Part shown: piece after piece, positions 61,617 through 64,000 of the stretch
How positions within the stretch are numbered: position 1 is the stretch's first letter
Layout: each line of letters opens with the position of its first letter
Source of the DNA: CAZPUI01 sp964415525
Lineage (GTDB): Bacteria; Acidobacteriota; Holophagae; Holophagales; Holophagaceae
Direction: 5' to 3'
Assembly: GCA_964415525.1 (NCBI GenBank)
Contig: CAYQAS010000004.1
Location: 1 to 64,000, forward strand
DNA length: 64,000 bases
Translations under genes and position numbers: made by a program
Notes under the pieces: generated by a model
Told to the model about the DNA's origin: nothing
Databases searched by the model: none
Seen by the model: only the letters and a program-made list of their open reading frames with translations

Positions 61617-63692
61617 ATGATCCTGCGCCCCCTTTCCCTTCTGGCCGCCCTGACATGTGCCCTTGCCTCCGCCGAGGAGGGCATGTGGACCTTCGATAAC
61701 CTGCCGATGAAGCAGGTCCAGGCGCGCTGGGGCTTCACACCCAGCCAAGCCTGGGTGGACCACCTGCGTCTGGCCTCGCTCCGCTTCCCCGGCGGCAGCG
61801 GCAGCTTCGTCAGCGCCGACGGCCTCGTGCTCACCAACCACCACGTCGTGCGGGGCAACATCCAGAGCCTCAGCACCCGCGAACGCGACCTGCTGAAGGA
61901 TGGCTTCGTCGCCGCCACCCGGGACCAGGAGCTGAAGGTGCCCGGAATGGAGCTGATGCAGCTGGTGCGTATGGAGGACATCACCGCCCGCGTCGCCACC
62001 GCCGCCAAGGCCGCCAAGACCTCCGCCGAGGCCCTGCGCGCCCGGGAACGGGAGATCGCCAGCGCAAGACAGGCGCTGTCCACCGAGACCAAGCTCACGG
62101 TGGAGCCGGTGACCCTCTACCAGGGCGGCGAGACGTGGCTCTATGTCTATCGGAAGTTCACGGACGTGCGCCTTGTCATGGCGCCGGAGCTCGCCGTGGC
62201 CCGCTTCGGCGGCGACCACGACAACTTCACCTTCCCCCGCCATCACTTGGATTTCTCCCTGCTGCGGGTCTACGAGGACGGCAAGCCCTTCCACCCCGAA
62301 CACCGCCTGGCCTGGAGCGAGACGGGCCTCAAGCCCGGGGACGCCTCCTTCATCACCGGCCATCCCGGCACCACGAACCGCCTCTGGACGACGGATCAGA
62401 TGGCCTATGCCCGGGACCTCGGCAGCCCCATGGACATCGCCGGTCGCGAGCGCCTGCGGGCCGCCCTGGAGGCCTACGCCCAGAAGAGCTTCGAGCACCG
62501 CACCCGCGTCGGAGGCCGCATCTACGGCATCGACAACGGCCTGAAGGCCATGCGCGGCTACCACGCCGCCCTCAAGGATGCCGAGGCCATGGCCCGTGTC
62601 GCCGCCGCTGAGAAGGAGCTGAAGGCGAAGGTCCAGGCGGATCCGCAACTTCGCACCGAGGCAGGGAAGAGCTGGGAGATGGTGGCTGCGGCCCTGCGCC
62701 AGCAGCGCACCCTGGCCAAGGAGCAGGCGATGGTGAACACCCGCCAGAGCGAACTGCTGGGCACGGCCCTGCATTTGCTGCGCCTGCCTGTGGAAACCAC
62801 CAAGCCGGATGCCAAGCGCCTGAGCGAATATGCCGAGGCTGCGCTGCCCGCCCTGAAGAAGAAGCTCACCACCACCCGTCCCACGCCTTTCCACGCCGAC
62901 CTGGAAATGCACCTGCTTACGTTCGGGTTGCAGGAAGCCCTGGATCAGCTGGGCGCGGCACATCCCTTCGTGAAGGCCATGCTCGGGGGCAAGAAACCCG
63001 CGGAGGTCGCTCAGGCCGCCGTCGCCGGCTCCAAGCTGCAGGATCCCTCAGAGGTGAAGCGCCTGCTGGAAGGCGGCGCGAAGGCCGTCGCAGAGAGCAA
63101 GGATCCGATGCTGGCTCTCGCCCGCACCCTCGATCCGCTCCAGCGCGCCGTGCGGGAGAAGGTGGAGCGGCTGGTGGACGGCCCGGTGCGCGAACACGCC
63201 GATCGCATCGCCCGCGCCCGCTTCAAGGTGCAGGGCAAGAGCGCCTACCCGGACGCCACCTTCACCCTGCGCCTCACGGACGGCACGCCGAAGTCCTATG
63301 CCGCCAACGGCACGCTCCAGGCGCCCTTCACGACGATCGGCGGCCTCTTCGACCGCTTCCAGGGCTGGGGTGGTTCAACCGTGAATGTCCCGCGCGACAC
63401 CTGGAACCTGCCCCAGCGCTGGCTCGATCGCCGCAGCCGCCTGGATATGGATACGCCCTACAACATGGCCACCACCCACGACATCATCGGTGGCAACTCC
63501 GGCAGCCCCGTGGTGGATGCCAAGGGCGCGCTGGTGGGCCTGGCCTTCGACGGCAACGTCGAGAGCCTCGGCGGCCGCTACTACTACGACGGCCGCGCCA
63601 ACCGCACCATCTGCGTCGATGCCCGCGCCCTGCGCGAAGTGCTGACCAAGGTCTACGACGCCGGGCACCTCGTGGCGGAATTCGACAAGTGA
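61617..63692 (+). CDS. S46 dipeptidyl-peptidase, copy 5
   Basis: This is a 691-residue protein. The ATG at 61617 opens on a signal peptide (MILRPLSLLAALTCALASA) before EEGMWTFDN; a GTG three codons earlier is possible. Triad regions are LVLTNHHVV, DNFTFPRHHLDFSLL and GGNSGSP, and the specificity segment is LAFDGN with Gly. It is closest to copy 1 in the FPGG and GHPGTTNRLWT stretches. It has a separate promoter and leader hairpin, so it can be regulated apart from copies 1-4. Confidence 0.92.
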   Translation: MILRPLSLLAALTCALASAEEGMWTFDNLPMKQVQARWGFTPSQAWVDHLRLASLRFPGGSGSFVSADGLVLTNHHVVRGNIQSLSTRERDLLKDGFVAATRDQELKVPGMELMQLVRMEDITARVATAAKAAKTSAEALRAREREIASARQALSTETKLTVEPVTLYQGGETWLYVYRKFTDVRLVMAPELAVARFGGDHDNFTFPRHHLDFSLLRVYEDGKPFHPEHRLAWSETGLKPGDASFITGHPGTTNRLWTTDQMAYARDLGSPMDIAGRERLRAALEAYAQKSFEHRTRVGGRIYGIDNGLKAMRGYHAALKDAEAMARVAAAEKELKAKVQADPQLRTEAGKSWEMVAAALRQQRTLAKEQAMVNTRQSELLGTALHLLRLPVETTKPDAKRLSEYAEAALPALKKKLTTTRPTPFHADLEMHLLTFGLQEALDQLGAAHPFVKAMLGGKKPAEVAQAAVAGSKLQDPSEVKRLLEGGAKAVAESKDPMLALARTLDPLQRAVREKVERLVDGPVREHADRIARARFKVQGKSAYPDATFTLRLTDGTPKSYAANGTLQAPFTTIGGLFDRFQGWGGSTVNVPRDTWNLPQRWLDRRSRLDMDTPYNMATTHDIIGGNSGSPVVDAKGALVGLAFDGNVESLGGRYYYDGRANRTICVDARALREVLTKVYDAGHLVAEFDK

Positions 63693-63707
63693 TGACAACT
63701 GCAGGCT

Positions 63708-63793
63708 CACCACGGAGAACACGGAGTTCACGGAGGAAAAGCCCAATCCTATTCTCAGTGCATTTCACCGTGCCCTTCTCCGTGTGCTCCGTG
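63708..63793. repeat. CACGGAG-rich inverted repeat, copy 1
   Basis: Left arm CCACGGAGAACACGGAG and CACGGAG; right arm CTCCGTGTGCTCCGTG (63778-63793). The CACGGAG heptamer recurs with A- and T-rich spacers. A second copy lies at 63877-63960. Confidence 0.75.
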
Positions 63794-63876
63794 CTGAAGC
63801 CTTCCCTTTCCTCGAAACGAAGTCCCATGCGCCTCGCCTGCAGCACCAGTTGCCAATTGCGATAAATACGGCTGAA

Positions 63877-63960
63877 ACACGGAGAACACCAAGTTCACGG
63901 AGAAATCCCCCAATCCCTTTCTCAGTGCCTTTCTCCGTGTGCTCCGTGCTCTCCGTGGTG
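63877..63960. repeat. CACGGAG-rich inverted repeat, copy 2
   Basis: Left arm ACACGGAGAACACCAAG and TTCACGGAG; right arm CTCCGTGTGCTCCGTG and CTCCGTGGTG. The same arrangement as at 63708-63793, with a similar loop (CAATCC-T-TTCTCAGTGC in both). Confidence 0.75.
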
Positions 63961-63985
63961 AACCCCTTTTTCAGGAGCCTCTACC

Positions 63986-64000
63986 ATGCGCTTCGCCCTT
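63986..64000 (+). CDS. Start of a gene truncated by the window edge
   Basis: ATG with AGGAG 8 nt upstream opens a reading MRFAL that runs off the right edge. The first residues are compatible with a signal peptide. Its position suggests a sixth S46 gene, but five codons cannot show this. Confidence 0.4.

Noticed and set aside
53903..63692. Long open frames antisense to the S46 genes (over 500 codons)
   Set aside because: They are Gly/Ala/Leu/His-rich products of high-GC codon bias on the opposite strand, with no start signals or domains.

Overview
The window is a GC-rich, densely coded stretch of a Gram-negative bacterial chromosome, or a contig of one: a run of 100 Ns at 9640-9739 marks a scaffold join. 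Outer-membrane receptors with carboxypeptidase-regulatory N-termini, Lnt, a propeller histidine kinase, serine hydrolase remnants and a run of S46 exopeptidases fit an Acidobacteriota member of the Holophaga/Geothrix type. That assignment is inferred from gene content only. No rRNA, tRNA, CRISPR array, integrase or intact transposase was seen.

Layout. 1-4.3 kb: the 5' end of xseA behind a tandem 65-bp repeat, a PD40 propeller protein, and a gluzincin protease/propeller/barrel protein. 4.5-9.1 kb: a GAF/HD-GYP protein, a TonB-type receptor and a small EamA-like protein. 9.1-14.1 kb: an aromatic-amino-acid decarboxylase interrupted by the gap, a divergent LysR regulator, and two tandem paralogues of unknown function. 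14.2-23.3 kb: an exported beta-carbonic anhydrase, a CoA-binding protein, an M16 peptidase behind a second copy of the tandem repeat, a second GAF/HD-GYP protein, a pilin-like protein with a Gly/Ser tail, DacB, a CheY-like receiver, and PqqD-like plus FtsE. 23.5-35.5 kb: an OPT peptide transporter, a SpoU methyltransferase with Lnt, Maf, a large degenerate kinase/ATPase/TPR protein, and panB-panC-hemW. 35.6-42.7 kb: a propeller sensor kinase and an export cluster with an adaptor and two permeases but no ATPase. 42.9-47.2 kb: a Fur-family regulator, a cystatin-like protein, a second TonB-type receptor and a decayed serine hydrolase. 47.3-52.8 kb: PadR/HAAS, a hybrid histidine kinase, a CDF metal exporter and ferritin. 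53.1-64 kb: five consecutive S46 dipeptidyl-peptidases, with a further start codon at the right edge.

How the parts fit. The five exported S46 enzymes, the OPT transporter and several other peptidases suggest a peptide-consuming lifestyle. The Fur-family regulator, second receptor, ferritin and CDF exporter form a metal-handling theme. Two GAF/HD-GYP proteins indicate cyclic-di-GMP signalling.

Two promoter patterns recur. One is a -10 hexamer (TAGACT, GATACT, TAGAAT, TACACT or GAGAAT) exactly 6 nt before an ATG, which predicts leaderless mRNAs. The other is an inverted repeat 1-4 nt upstream of a TAGACT -10 hexamer. Two different genes carry this second arrangement as tandem 65-66 bp arrays whose stems differ by compensatory changes.
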